Origin: Betaproteobacteria bacterium
GTDB taxonomy: Bacteria > Pseudomonadota > Gammaproteobacteria > Burkholderiales > SG8-41
DNA: 32,012 nt
Assembly: GCA_028291945.1 (NCBI GenBank)
Contig: JAQGNH010000359.1
Location: forward strand, 1-32,012
Reading direction: 5' to 3'
Positions 23,936 through 32,012 of this stretch are shown in pieces. The notes beneath the pieces are model-generated. The model ran no database searches. It was given only the letters and a program-made list of their open reading frames with translations, and was not told the origin of the DNA. Both the position numbers and the translations under genes were made by a program. How positions within the stretch are numbered: the first letter of the stretch is position 1; each line of letters opens with the position of its first letter.

Positions 23936-24898
23936 ATGAAAGGCGCGTCGATAGTTCTAGCCCTTGTCCTGTCCATAGCAGCCAGCGCCAGCGCACAAGA
24001 CTACCCGTCGAAACCCATCCGTCTAGTAGTCCCATTCCCTGCCGGCGAGTCGATCGACGCAACCGCACGTGCGACGGCACAGCACTGGTCTGCGGCGCTC
24101 GGGCAGCAGATCATCGTCGACAATCGTGGTGGCGCCGGCGGAACGATCGGCAGTGACGTCGTCGCCAAATCGGTCGCGGATGGTTACACACTGCTCTGGG
24201 GCAACGTGGGCCCGCTGGCCATTGGACCCAGTCTTTACAGCAAATTGCCCTACGACGTCGTCAGGAATTTCGCTCCCGTATCGCAGGCAACCACGTTGCC
24301 GTTCGTCATGTTCATCAGCCCCACGCTACCTGCAAACTCGGTCAGCGAATTCATCGCCTACGCCAAAGCACGTCCGAAGGAGCTCAACTTCGGATCCACA
24401 GGGATCGGCAGCGGCATTCATCTGATTACTGAAATGTTCAAGATGCAGGCCGCTGTGGACATGGTGCACGTCCCCTACAAAGGGGTTGCGCAGGCGATGC
24501 CTGAAATCATCGCGGGACGACTGCAGGTTGCATTCAACACCATTCCCGCTTTTTTGCCGCACGTGAAAGCAGGACGCCTGAAAGCGCTCGTCATCACCTC
24601 GGCCAAGCGCTCGCTACTCCTGCCGCAGGTACCCAGCGCGCCTGAAGCTGGACTGCCGCAGCTCATTGGATCGTCTTGGCACGCGGTCGTTGCGCCTGCG
24701 GGCACGCCAGCCCCTGTAGTGGCGAAACTGCACCAAACGCTGGTCACCGCGTTGGGTGTGGCCGAGCTGCGCGAGCTACTGGTCAGTCAGGGTGCAGAGC
24801 CAGTGGGCAGCTCACCGGACGAATTCGGAAAATTCCTGCGTGCTGAGCTCGCGAAATGGCGCCCCATAGTCGAAGCGTCGGGCGCAAAAGTCGATTGA
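23936..24898 (+). CDS. Bug/TctC-family periplasmic solute-binding protein
   Basis: A 320-residue receptor. The signal peptide IVLALVLSIAASASA is cut before QDYPSKPIRLVVPFPAGESID. The usual PGG/AGG turn is altered to AGES, which may affect ligand contacts. VDNRGGAGGTIGSDVVAKS, STGIGSGIHLITEMFKMQAA and VHVPYKGVAQAMPEIIAG follow. A strong GGAGGAAGT site precedes the ATG; the frame is open 18 codons further upstream. It is close enough (26 bases) to the fumarylacetoacetase-family gene downstream to be co-transcribed and likely supplies the substrate for that pathway. Confidence 0.95.
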   Translation: MKGASIVLALVLSIAASASAQDYPSKPIRLVVPFPAGESIDATARATAQHWSAALGQQIIVDNRGGAGGTIGSDVVAKSVADGYTLLWGNVGPLAIGPSLYSKLPYDVVRNFAPVSQATTLPFVMFISPTLPANSVSEFIAYAKARPKELNFGSTGIGSGIHLITEMFKMQAAVDMVHVPYKGVAQAMPEIIAGRLQVAFNTIPAFLPHVKAGRLKALVITSAKRSLLLPQVPSAPEAGLPQLIGSSWHAVVAPAGTPAPVVAKLHQTLVTALGVAELRELLVSQGAEPVGSSPDEFGKFLRAELAKWRPIVEASGAKVD

Positions 24899-24924
24899 AG
24901 GTTTGAAATAGAAGGAGTGCCGCT

Positions 24925-25623
24925 GTGAAACTCGCAATACCTGCATGGGATATTCCCACACTGCCCATCGTTGGCAGCACCGAGCGCATTCCGGTGCGCC
25001 GTGTGTTCTGCATGGGACTCAATTATCTCGATCACAAGCGCGAGATGGGCATCACCGGCGATGTCCCCCCGTTTGTATTTACCAAAGCGGTGAATCACGT
25101 CGTGCCGTGCGAGGCAAACGAAACCACGGCGATTCGTTACCCGAGCAAAACTGGGGACTATCAATGGGAATGTGAATACACGGTCGTCATCGGGAAGCGC
25201 GGCGCCAACATCGCGGTCGAGCGCGCGAACGACCACATCTGGGGTTATGCGGTCGGATTGGACATGACGCGGCGCGACCTGCAACTTTGGGCGAAGAATG
25301 CGAGCTTGCCGTGGGAAATCGGCAAAGACGTGGAGCAGTCGGCACCGGTCGGGCCGATCACGCCGGCATCAAAGATGGGCCATCCAACGAGCGGCGCGCT
25401 GTGGCTTAAAGCGAACGGCGCCGTCAAGCAGAAGTCTGACATCAATCAGCTGATCCTCCCCGTAACAGGCATCATCGCGTTTCTATCGGAGTACTACACG
25501 CTCGAACCGGGCGACATCATCCTCACCGGCACGCCTGCGGGCATCGGCCCCACCAAAGTCGGCGACATCATCGAAGCAGGCGTGGGCGAGCTCACGCCGA
25601 TCAAGCTGCGCGTAACGAGCTAA
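24925..25623 (+). CDS. Fumarylacetoacetate hydrolase (FAH) family protein
   Basis: A 232-residue enzyme of the FAH fold, which hydrolyses C-C bonds in acylpyruvates such as fumarylpyruvate or decarboxylates oxo-diacids. The divalent-metal site is visible as Glu82-Cys-Glu84 (QWECEYTVVIG) and Asp113 (VGLDMTRRDLQ). The C-terminal signature LEPGDIILTGTPAGIGP is intact. It starts with GTG, seven bases after AAGGAG. It is followed 37 bases later by an alpha/beta hydrolase. The genes around it support a ring-cleavage or diketone-breakdown route, but substrate assignment is inference. Confidence 0.95.
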   Translation: MKLAIPAWDIPTLPIVGSTERIPVRRVFCMGLNYLDHKREMGITGDVPPFVFTKAVNHVVPCEANETTAIRYPSKTGDYQWECEYTVVIGKRGANIAVERANDHIWGYAVGLDMTRRDLQLWAKNASLPWEIGKDVEQSAPVGPITPASKMGHPTSGALWLKANGAVKQKSDINQLILPVTGIIAFLSEYYTLEPGDIILTGTPAGIGPTKVGDIIEAGVGELTPIKLRVTS

Positions 25624-25660
25624 CGTGGTGACAGCACCGCGCCTGAGCAGGGAGTAACGA

Positions 25661-26836
25661 ATGTCGTACAACAGCACCTGGATCATGCAATTCCCGGGCA
25701 ACTTCAACTGGTCGAACGCGGCGCTCGTAACCAAAGGCATGGCGCCGTACGGCGCCGTCGCCCTGGGCGAGATCGACGAAATCTGCGAGCGGTTACTGGA
25801 TCGGCAGCAGGAGCCCGATGCGTGGGAAGAAGAATGGTGCCGCATCGGCGCGCGCCTCGAGAAAGTCGCCGACGCCGCGGACGCAGCAGGGCACACGATG
25901 AGCGCCGGCAGCTACTACCTGCGTGCCGGCATGTACTATTTCACGGGCGAGCGTTTCATCTATCCCGGCGAGCGCAAGCGCGAAGTCGGCCGCAAGTCGA
26001 TCGATCTGCAGACGAAAGGTTTGCTGCGGCGCTACCCGAACATCGAGCGCGTCGAAGTCCCTTTCGAGGGAAAATCACTGCCCGCCCTTTTCATGAAAGC
26101 AACCGGCGTGTCGAAGCGCGCGCCTACCGTCGTCGTGTTCGACGGCATGGATAACTGCAAAGAAATGAGCGTGCTCTTCAACGGTCTCGAGTTCGCAGCC
26201 CGCGGCTGGCACACACTCGCGATCGATGGGCCCGGCCAGGGCGAGACGCTGCGCCTGCGCGAAATGTATGCGCGCCATGATTACGAAGTTGCGGGAACGG
26301 CCGCGTTCAACTATATCGCCGAGCGCCCCGAAGTCGATCAGAAAAAAGTCGTCGTCATGGGCTACAGTTTCGGCGGCTATTACTCCGCGCGCGTTGCGGC
26401 ATTCGAGAAGCGTTTTGCTGCGGGCGTGTCGTTCGCTGCACTGCACTGGGATCTGGCGGCGTGGCAGCGTGAAATCAAGCGCCGGCTCGAAACGGACCCC
26501 AAGAACACCGCGCAATCCGCGTTCCATTTCCGCTGGATCATGGGACATATCGACGATGGCGACGCCGCGATCAGGAAAGCAGAGGCCTTCTCACTCGCAG
26601 ACGTGGCGCCGAAAATCGAAATGCCCTATCTCATCGTGCACGCCCAGGAAGACAAGGTGGTACCGGTCGCGTCGGCACACAAGCTCTTTGAAGCAATCCG
26701 CTCGAAAGGCAAGCACCTGAAGATACTGACTGCAGAAGACGGCAGCATTTATCACGCGCAGGCCGATAACCGGCAGGTGGGCGTCGAATACATCGCGGAC
26801 TGGATCGCTGATACGGTCGTCAACCGTAGCGCGTAA
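25661..26836 (+). CDS. Alpha/beta hydrolase, 2,6-dihydroxypseudooxynicotine hydrolase-like
   Basis: A 391-residue serine hydrolase with a large N-terminal helical cap (about residues 1-120) before the hydrolase core. The triad is visible: Ser236 in VMGYSFGGYY, Asp331 in HAQEDKVVP and His365 in GSIYHAQ. The size, the cap and FDGMDNCKEMS resemble the C-C bond hydrolases of the DHPON hydrolase group and FrsA-like esterases. An AGGGAG site precedes the ATG. Next to the FAH-family gene it may cleave a beta-diketone or acyl intermediate. An ordinary esterase is the main alternative. Confidence 0.88.
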   Translation: MSYNSTWIMQFPGNFNWSNAALVTKGMAPYGAVALGEIDEICERLLDRQQEPDAWEEEWCRIGARLEKVADAADAAGHTMSAGSYYLRAGMYYFTGERFIYPGERKREVGRKSIDLQTKGLLRRYPNIERVEVPFEGKSLPALFMKATGVSKRAPTVVVFDGMDNCKEMSVLFNGLEFAARGWHTLAIDGPGQGETLRLREMYARHDYEVAGTAAFNYIAERPEVDQKKVVVMGYSFGGYYSARVAAFEKRFAAGVSFAALHWDLAAWQREIKRRLETDPKNTAQSAFHFRWIMGHIDDGDAAIRKAEAFSLADVAPKIEMPYLIVHAQEDKVVPVASAHKLFEAIRSKGKHLKILTAEDGSIYHAQADNRQVGVEYIADWIADTVVNRSA

Positions 26837-26920
26837 GCGGTCAGCGGTCAGCACAGAACGACAGACGCTATTCTCAGGATAACCAGCAGGACATCATTTC
26901 AGTCAGAACAGGAACAAGCT

Positions 26921-28741
26921 ATGAGTCGCACTGCAACCCAGCCCAAGCAAAGCCAGACGTCAGCCCGCACGTACAAAGGCGCCGAGATCATGGTCGAGTA
27001 CCTGATCAAGGAGAAGGTGCCTTACCTCTTCGGCGTCTGCGGGCACGGCAACGTCGGCTTCCTCGACGCAGCGGCTGCCGCATCGGACCGGATCAAAACA
27101 ATATCGACTCACCACGAACAGTCCGCTGGCTACATGGCGGATGCGTACTACAAGGTGAAGCACGAACCGGTTGCGACTTTCACATCATGTGGGCCGGGCT
27201 CGTGCAATTTGGTAATCGCCCTTGCGAATGCCATGATGGATTCGTCTGCCTATCTCGCGATCACGGGCAACGTTCCCACAACGCAGTTCAACCGCATGCC
27301 GTTTCAGGAGACCGGCCGCTTTTACCAGGGCGACTTTCCATCGGTGATCCGGCCGTACGTGAAGCGCAGCTTCCAGCCCACGCGTGCCGAAATGGTTCCG
27401 CTCGCGATGAAACAGGCGTTCGGCCTGTTGCGTACCGGCAGGCCCGGGCCCGTGAACATCGACGTGCCGCTCGACGTTTTTCAGGAAGAAACATCGTTGC
27501 CGGTGCCCAATCCGGATCCTGTCGTCTACCAGCGCTCGCCCGGCGACCCGGAAGGCTTGCGCAAGGCGCTGCAGCGGCTTCTCGAAGCGCAGCGTCCGGT
27601 CATCCTCTGCGGACAAGGCGTGCTGTTGAGCGAAGCATCGGACGAGCTGCTCGAGTTCATTCGCGTCGTGCGCATACCGGTCGTCACCAGTCCCAACGGC
27701 AAAGGCGCCATCGACGAAGACCATGACATGGCACTGGGGCCGATCGGCCGCAACGGCACGTACGCCGCGAATGAAGCAACGAAGAACGCGGACGTGATGC
27801 TCGCGCTCGGCTGCAGCTTCGACGATCGAACGACGAGCGCGTGGATCGAGGGCTACACCCTGCAGATTCCGCCGACGATGCTCATTCAGGTGGATATCGA
27901 TCCGGTCGAGATCGGACGCAATTACCCAACCGAAATCGGCATCATCGGCGATGCGAAAGGAGCGCTTACTGCGCTCACAACAATGGCGCGCGAGAAACTA
28001 GGCTCCGGCACCAAGAGCTATGCCGACTGGACTGCGCGTCTCAGCGAAGCCACGAGCTTATGGGACGATTACCAGGGCAAGTTCGCCCAAAGCGAAGCAA
28101 CACCGGTGCGCCCGGAGCGCCTGATGCACGCCCTTTCGCGCGTCGTTCCCGAGAACGCGATTTTCGCCACCGACGTCGGCGTCCACCACAACTGGGTCGT
28201 GCAGCTCTGGAAGTCGCGCCGTCCGCGCCATCTGCTGCAATCGTGGGGCTTTGCTGCTATGGGTTACGCGACGTCGGGCATTCTCGGCGCCAAGCTCGCC
28301 CAACCGGACTCACCGGCTGTCGCAGTGGTCGGCGACGGTTCCTTCCTGATGACGCCGCATATACTTGCGACAGCAGTGGAGTACGACATCCCGGCGGTAT
28401 GGGTGGTGTGGAACAACCACGGCTACTGCTCGATACGCGATCTCCAGCTCGGGTTGTTCAAGACGGGCGAGCTCGCCACAAGCTTCACCAAAGAGCGCAC
28501 CGGTGCTCTCCAGAGCCCCGACTTTGCCATGCTGGCGCGATCGTTTGGCGTGGAAGGCACGCGGGTCGAACGCCCCGCAGATCTGGAAGGGGCGATCGAC
28601 ACCGCGATCAAGTCGAACAAGCCGTACCTCGTTGAGGTGGTGGTCGACCGCGAGATCCGTCCCGTAGGAACCGGCACATGGGTACTGCCGCCGCTGCCGC
28701 ACCCGGAGCCGAACTTCCTCAAACTCGCGCGAGGCACATAA
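26921..28741 (+). CDS. Thiamine-diphosphate-dependent enzyme (acetolactate synthase-like)
   Basis: A 606-residue ThDP enzyme with the three usual domains. The N-terminal pyrimidine-binding domain has the cofactor-activating Glu66 in STHHEQSAGYMADA. The middle domain includes PVVTSPNGKGAIDEDH. The C-terminal domain has the Mg/ThDP motif G471-D-G-S followed 26 residues later by N498-N-H-G-Y. It is somewhat longer than usual because of about 15 polar N-terminal residues. No small regulatory subunit gene is adjacent, so valine/isoleucine synthesis is unlikely. 2-oxoacid decarboxylase, carboligase or C-C hydrolase activity is more likely. It is the last gene of the plus-strand catabolic set, 84 bases after the alpha/beta hydrolase. 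Confidence 0.92.
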   Translation: MSRTATQPKQSQTSARTYKGAEIMVEYLIKEKVPYLFGVCGHGNVGFLDAAAAASDRIKTISTHHEQSAGYMADAYYKVKHEPVATFTSCGPGSCNLVIALANAMMDSSAYLAITGNVPTTQFNRMPFQETGRFYQGDFPSVIRPYVKRSFQPTRAEMVPLAMKQAFGLLRTGRPGPVNIDVPLDVFQEETSLPVPNPDPVVYQRSPGDPEGLRKALQRLLEAQRPVILCGQGVLLSEASDELLEFIRVVRIPVVTSPNGKGAIDEDHDMALGPIGRNGTYAANEATKNADVMLALGCSFDDRTTSAWIEGYTLQIPPTMLIQVDIDPVEIGRNYPTEIGIIGDAKGALTALTTMAREKLGSGTKSYADWTARLSEATSLWDDYQGKFAQSEATPVRPERLMHALSRVVPENAIFATDVGVHHNWVVQLWKSRRPRHLLQSWGFAAMGYATSGILGAKLAQPDSPAVAVVGDGSFLMTPHILATAVEYDIPAVWVVWNNHGYCSIRDLQLGLFKTGELATSFTKERTGALQSPDFAMLARSFGVEGTRVERPADLEGAIDTAIKSNKPYLVEVVVDREIRPVGTGTWVLPPLPHPEPNFLKLARGT

Positions 28742-28754
28742 CAGAACTACAGCG

Positions 28755-28964
28755 TTAGTGCGTCGTCCTGCGCCGGTCGGCTTCCGCCAGCCATACCACA
28801 TAGCCGTGCTGGCGAGCGTCGTCTATGCAGTCCTTCAGAGTCGGGAAGCCCCTGACAGACGACGATTCCGTACCGTCCGGCCGCGTCACGTGCCAGAGCC
28901 ACGAGCGGTCTTCTGCGCTCTTGAACTTCCAGTTATTACGTTTTTCTTTTAATGGCTTCTGCAA
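28755..28964 (-). CDS. Small hypothetical protein
   Basis: A 69-residue soluble protein, not recognised as a named family. The stretch SWLWHVTRPDGTESSSVRGF followed by TLKDCIDDARQHGYV has the look of a compact alpha/beta domain. The start is uncertain: TTG at 28964 is the only initiator near the beginning and lacks a clear ribosome-binding site. It lies 14 bases downstream of the next small gene in the same direction and may be translated with it. It is convergent with the ThDP enzyme (13-base gap). Confidence 0.6.
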   Translation of the reverse strand: MQKPLKEKRNNWKFKSAEDRSWLWHVTRPDGTESSSVRGFPTLKDCIDDARQHGYVVWLAEADRRRTTH

Positions 28965-28978
28965 TGGGCGCGTAGGCT

Positions 28979-29218
28979 TTATCGTGGATCGGCAGACAGC
29001 GAGAACAGCTGACCTTTGAGTAGTCTCTGGATGGACTCGACCAGAGTATAAGCTTGCTGGCCTGGCACAATGACGATGTTGTCCTCGTTGCCTCCGCGGC
29101 GTTCCTGCCTGATTACGATGTCGCCTTCCGGATTTCTGTAAACCGCGATCGCGTCAACGCGCTTGACTACGACCAGTGTATCGTCGGACCAGCTGAAATC
29201 TCCTTGTGACTCGGCCAT
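28979..29218 (-). CDS. Small hypothetical protein
   Basis: A 79-residue protein beginning MAESQGDFSWSDDTLVVVKR. Alternating hydrophobic residues in DTLVVVKRVDAIAVY and GDIVIRQE suggest several beta strands, then a helix VESIQRLLKGQL. GGGGAATTGCA precedes the ATG at 29218. The frame is open a further 56 codons upstream, but that part lacks matching composition. No function is assigned. Confidence 0.65.
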   Translation of the reverse strand: MAESQGDFSWSDDTLVVVKRVDAIAVYRNPEGDIVIRQERRGGNEDNIVIVPGQQAYTLVESIQRLLKGQLFSLSADPR

Positions 29219-29883
29219 TGCAATTCCCCTGTTATCAAAACCGTGATTAAAAGCATCGGCAATGCAGTCGGTCCTCGTGTCGAAAGACGCTGGCTGACGA
29301 TCTGCACACCGGTGGCATCCGCACGCTGCTAAAGCCAGCGCCCCAACGAGCTTTGTACGAACACCAGTTGACCATGGTGCACCCAAGTTGCGGCTGGCGA
29401 TACATTCAGTCGGGCTTTATGCCTTAACGCACCCGACGCGAAACTGTACCCAAAAAAGGCTCGTAACCAGCCCGATGTTGCCGCAACCGCACGCCGCGTA
29501 ATCCTCACAATCAAAAGCGAATTCAGTGCCAGTCTGGGAGCGTGCTTAACTTTCAACGGGATACTCGTCAACTGCACGATGTAGCGGACGCGGTTGTAAA
29601 CGTTAACGACACTTTGCCGCCACCGCAAGTCCGAAACCGAGCTCCGCTGCGGCCACCTGCAGTCGCCGGGTGTTCGCACCGAACTTGCGGCCGGTGCGGA
29701 TGGGTCGATTCCGCGTGCAGGGAGCGCACTGTGGTGCGCACTACCGTCCTCGTAAGCTCAACCTCATAGCCCTCCGGACGTCCATCGATTGCGCACGCGC
29801 TCAGTCGGCGTGACGGAAATCCTTCGGTGTCCGACGATGCGCGCGTTAGCATGCGCTCGCCTTTTATCCGGAGGAGCGCCTCT
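29219..29883. other. Long intergenic stretch without recognised genes
   Basis: About 665 bases between a minus-strand and a plus-strand gene. Open frames (for example 29329-29679 minus) give no recognisable protein. A small stem GCGCAC-TGTG-GTGCGC lies at 29724-29739. Base composition is less GC-rich around 29400-29600. A GGAGGAG ribosome-binding site for the Hpt gene is at 29870-29876. Confidence 0.5.
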
Positions 29884-30261
29884 ATGAGCACCGGTCAGCT
29901 GATGGACGTGGAAAAGACGCTGCTGGGATTGGGCGGCGACGAGACATTGCTCGGCAAGGTCGCCCAGATCTTCGTGCGGACCGCACCGGACCTCCTGGAC
30001 CTCATCGCTAGTGCCCTTACCGCCGAAGATCTCAAGCGTGCGTACGCAGAGGCGCATTCGCTCAAAGGCGCCGTTGGTGTGTTCGACGCGCCGCAAGTGC
30101 TCCAGTGCGTTACAGATTTGGCGCGGCATGCGAAAGAGCGTGATCTTGCCGCGACCCGCGATGCGTTTGCCGCGGCACGGCCCCTGGTCGAACGCCTGTT
30201 GGTCGAAATCACACCTGTGCTTCCAGGCAATCGGGCTGCAGCGGCCTCGGGTCGCCGGTGA
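29884..30261 (+). CDS. Hpt domain phosphotransfer protein
   Basis: A 125-residue single-domain histidine phosphotransfer protein, a relay between response-regulator receiver domains in multistep phosphorelays. The phosphoacceptor motif AEAHSLKGAVG places His58 on the second helix of a four-helix bundle, with a following hydrophobic helix VLQCVTDLARHAKE. GGAGGAGCGCC stands upstream of the ATG; the longer frame is not favoured. No histidine kinase or receiver gene is present in the window, so it is an orphan Hpt. It ends 59 bases before the binding-protein gene in the same direction. Confidence 0.85.
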   Translation: MSTGQLMDVEKTLLGLGGDETLLGKVAQIFVRTAPDLLDLIASALTAEDLKRAYAEAHSLKGAVGVFDAPQVLQCVTDLARHAKERDLAATRDAFAAARPLVERLLVEITPVLPGNRAAAASGRR

Positions 30262-30320
30262 CGGTAGTTTCCTGGCGTGCGTGTACGCACCCGATAATTC
30301 TCAGAGCCCACACTGGAATC

Positions 30321-31172
30321 ATGACGATTAACGCACGCAGCCGACCAGTTTTCATCCTGGTGCTGGCTCTGTTGTGCCTGATGATTTCCCCGGTGCAGGC
30401 GCAGGGGTTCTCCACAGTCAAGACGGTTCAAGGGAAGCTGGTTGTCACCGGCTCGGCGACGCTCTTTCCGCTGATGAACGATGTCGCGCGGCGCTTTGAA
30501 AGCAAGCATCCAGGCATCAAAATCGATGTGCGTTCGATCGGATCAGGGAGAGGAATAGTCGAGCTGCGCGCGGGAACAGCTGACGTAGGCATGCTGTCGC
30601 GCGCCCTGTTCAATAACGAACGCGACCTTTTCGGCTTCCCGATCGCACGGGACGGCCTCGCTGTGGTCGTGCATCGCGATAATCCCATCAAGGGCGTCAA
30701 CTCTCGAGAATTGTCCGAGCTCCTTACAGGCCGGATCGTGAACTGGAAGCAACTGGGAGGACGCGATCTACCGATCAATCTGGCGTGGCGCACTCAGGGT
30801 CACGGCTCCGTCGAGCTCATCCTGGAGCGCCTCAACCTCAGGCGAGATCAGATGAGGCCGCACATCGTAGTCAACACCGGTGAAGAGGGAATCAGAGTGG
30901 TAGCGAAAGACCCGAAGGCGGTCACGCTGGCCTCGGTCGCCGAAGCCGAGCGCAGCGCGCAGGCGGGGATTGGCATCAAGTTGCTCGCCTATAACGGTTC
31001 GATCGCGTCGAGCAGGACCATTCAGAACCACAACTACATGTTGTCGCGGCCGATGACTCTGGTCACCCGCCACCTTCCGCAGGGGGTGCAAAAGCAGTTC
31101 ATCGATTACGCCCTTTCGAGCGACGTCGTCGATCTGCAGGTGAAGTACGGCTTCGTGCCGTACCAGGAATAG
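30321..31172 (+). CDS. PstS-like phosphate/anion-binding periplasmic protein
   Basis: A 283-residue PBP-like protein. The signal peptide FILVLALLCLMISPVQA is cleaved before QGFSTVKTV. The domain opens KLVVTGSATLFPLMNDVARR, then IDVRSIGSGRGIVELRAGTADVGMLSRAL, the phosphate-binding-protein pattern. The segment LTGRIVNWKQLGG and WRTQGHGSVELILERL follow. It differs from classic PstS in length and lacks the pstCAB genes nearby, so a sensory rather than transport role is possible. TGGA before the ATG is a weak ribosome site. Linkage to the Hpt gene hints at signalling, as inference. Confidence 0.88.
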   Translation: MTINARSRPVFILVLALLCLMISPVQAQGFSTVKTVQGKLVVTGSATLFPLMNDVARRFESKHPGIKIDVRSIGSGRGIVELRAGTADVGMLSRALFNNERDLFGFPIARDGLAVVVHRDNPIKGVNSRELSELLTGRIVNWKQLGGRDLPINLAWRTQGHGSVELILERLNLRRDQMRPHIVVNTGEEGIRVVAKDPKAVTLASVAEAERSAQAGIGIKLLAYNGSIASSRTIQNHNYMLSRPMTLVTRHLPQGVQKQFIDYALSSDVVDLQVKYGFVPYQE

Positions 31173-31569
31173 CCCCTGCACGCCGGCGCGTCTCCATTCC
31201 GACCGCTCCGCTCCTGATTCCCAGCCGTAGCGACCGTTCTACGCATTGCGTAGAAGCCGGAGTCGTTGACAGCGCAGCAGTTACGCCTCTCCCAGTAGCT
31301 GACCAAGGCGACGTAGAACCGTATCTCCCTCGCCGACGTATTCATGCCGTTTCAGCACCTTGCAGGCGCGTGAGGTATCACAGCAGTCGTAATTCACGTC
31401 GCCTCGCCTTCGCTTGTGGTTGTGGTTGTATGTCCACAGGCCTAACATCTGGCGCAACCAGCGTGCAAACGAGGCGAGTGCGTAAAACACATGGCGATAC
31501 TGAGCAGCTCCACGTTGGGGATCTGATCGTGCGCATGACCGGCCGCTCAGCCAGATTGCTCAGTCCACC
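31173..31569. other. Intergenic stretch without clear genes
   Basis: About 400 bases. It contains a perfect hairpin at 31237-31255 and a minus-strand open frame (31281-31490, 69 codons, GTG start) with Cys/His-containing sequence NYDCCDTSRACKVLKRHEY. That frame has no good ribosome-binding site and is not recognised, so it is not called. No promoter is evident for the peroxiredoxin. Confidence 0.45.
31237..31255 (+). terminator. Hairpin TTCTACGC-ATT-GCGTAGAA
   Basis: A perfect eight-base-pair stem with a three-base loop 64 bases after the binding-protein gene. No U-tract follows, so it may be a weak terminator, an mRNA-stabilising structure or a protein-binding dyad. Confidence 0.4.
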
Positions 31570-32012
31570 GTGATCGCCATCTTAGTCGCTGTTGCACTCG
31601 CAATCGGTGCGCTCCTGTGGCGCAGAAATTCTCGAATTGGCCGGAATCTGCCCCAGGTGGGCGACGCCGCTCCGCCTTTCACGCTTCCAGACCAGAACGG
31701 CACCGCGCGCACGCTCGACGAGTTTCGAGGCAAATGGCTGGTGTTGTACTTTTACCCGCGGGACGACACACCGGGCTGTACCGAACAGGCCGGACGCTAT
31801 CGCGACGCGATGCGCGATCTTGAAGCTTTCGGAGCCACCGTGTGTGGCGTGAGCGTCGATGACAGCGACAGCCACGCCGAGTTCTCGCGTAAATACAAGC
31901 TGCCATTTATCCTTCTCGCCGATCGTAAAGGCAAAGTCGCGGCGCTTTATGGGTCATTGCGCGACTTCGGCGTAATTAAATTCGCCAGGCGCAACACCTT
32001 TCTCATCGACCC
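31570..32012 (+). CDS. Peroxiredoxin (AhpC/TSA, BCP type) with membrane anchor, partial
   Basis: The frame runs off the right edge after about 147 codons. A hydrophobic N-terminus (VIAILVAVALAIGALLW) looks like a membrane anchor. The thioredoxin-fold peroxidase follows: VGDAAPPFTLPDQNG, FRGKWLVLYFYPRDDTPGCT with the peroxidatic Cys about 75 residues in, then GVSVDDSDSHAEFSRKYKLP and LADRKGKVAALYG. The Cys five residues after the peroxidatic one, the resolving Cys of E. coli BCP, is absent. GTG at 31570 is the probable start; its ribosome-binding site is weak. It should reduce peroxides and probably faces the periplasm or membrane. Confidence 0.88.
   Translation, partial: MIAILVAVALAIGALLWRRNSRIGRNLPQVGDAAPPFTLPDQNGTARTLDEFRGKWLVLYFYPRDDTPGCTEQAGRYRDAMRDLEAFGATVCGVSVDDSDSHAEFSRKYKLPFILLADRKGKVAALYGSLRDFGVIKFARRNTFLID

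Noticed and set aside
26921-28741. ThDP enzyme as acetolactate synthase large subunit of valine/isoleucine synthesis
   Set aside because: No ilvN/ilvH or ilvC nearby; the gene closes a catabolic set and the protein has an atypical N-terminus.
29329-29679. Minus-strand 116-codon frame in the long intergenic region
   Set aside because: No family resemblance, no ribosome-binding site and ordinary composition for a chance frame.
31281-31490. Minus-strand 69-codon frame with Cys-rich sequence
   Set aside because: GTG start without a properly spaced ribosome-binding site, no recognisable family, in a region with no other coding signal. Left as a possibility only.

Overview
The window looks like a chromosome segment of a betaproteobacterium, probably of the order Burkholderiales. 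The evidence is a GC-rich sequence, a tRNA-Tyr/Gly/Thr–tuf operon at the left edge, and four separate periplasmic binding proteins of the Bug/TctC type, a family greatly expanded in Bordetella and its relatives. No phage, transposase, integrase or CRISPR array was seen. The assignment is inference from gene content.

Layout. 1-562 (minus): start of tuf preceded by three tRNA genes and a near-consensus sigma-70 promoter. 626-6862: a decayed short-chain dehydrogenase, then an ADP-forming acyl-CoA synthetase, an enoyl-CoA hydratase and an FAD amine oxidase on the plus strand, and a convergent Bug protein. 7308-11948 (plus): a prkA–yeaH–spoVR operon, the conserved but poorly understood stress/stationary-phase kinase module. 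12138-17535 (minus): IlvD/Edd dehydratase, HpcH/HpaI aldolase, SLC13-type permease and an Old Yellow Enzyme, with a divergent Bug gene (17742). This set reads as uptake, dehydration and aldol cleavage of a sugar acid. 18955-21278 (minus): a molybdopterin hydroxylase large subunit coupled to an iron-sulfur subunit gene that has lost its middle by an in-frame deletion. 21458-28741 (plus): Bug, amidase, Bug, fumarylacetoacetase-family hydrolase, alpha/beta hydrolase and a ThDP-dependent enzyme, a collinear catabolic set for an unknown, probably amide- or diketone-containing compound. 28755-32012: two small hypothetical genes (minus), a lone Hpt protein, a PstS-like binding protein and the start of a membrane-anchored peroxiredoxin.

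The points most worth a second look are: the deleted iron-sulfur subunit next to an intact large subunit; the 21-28 kb catabolic cluster of unknown substrate; perfect dyads in two divergent intergenic regions (1369-1387 and 17597-17617); a 16-codon ORF coupled to yeaH; single-base disruptions in two genes (SDR and SLC13 permease), which may be decay or assembly error; and dispersed inverted repeats at 12001, 15641-15802 and 18763-18945.
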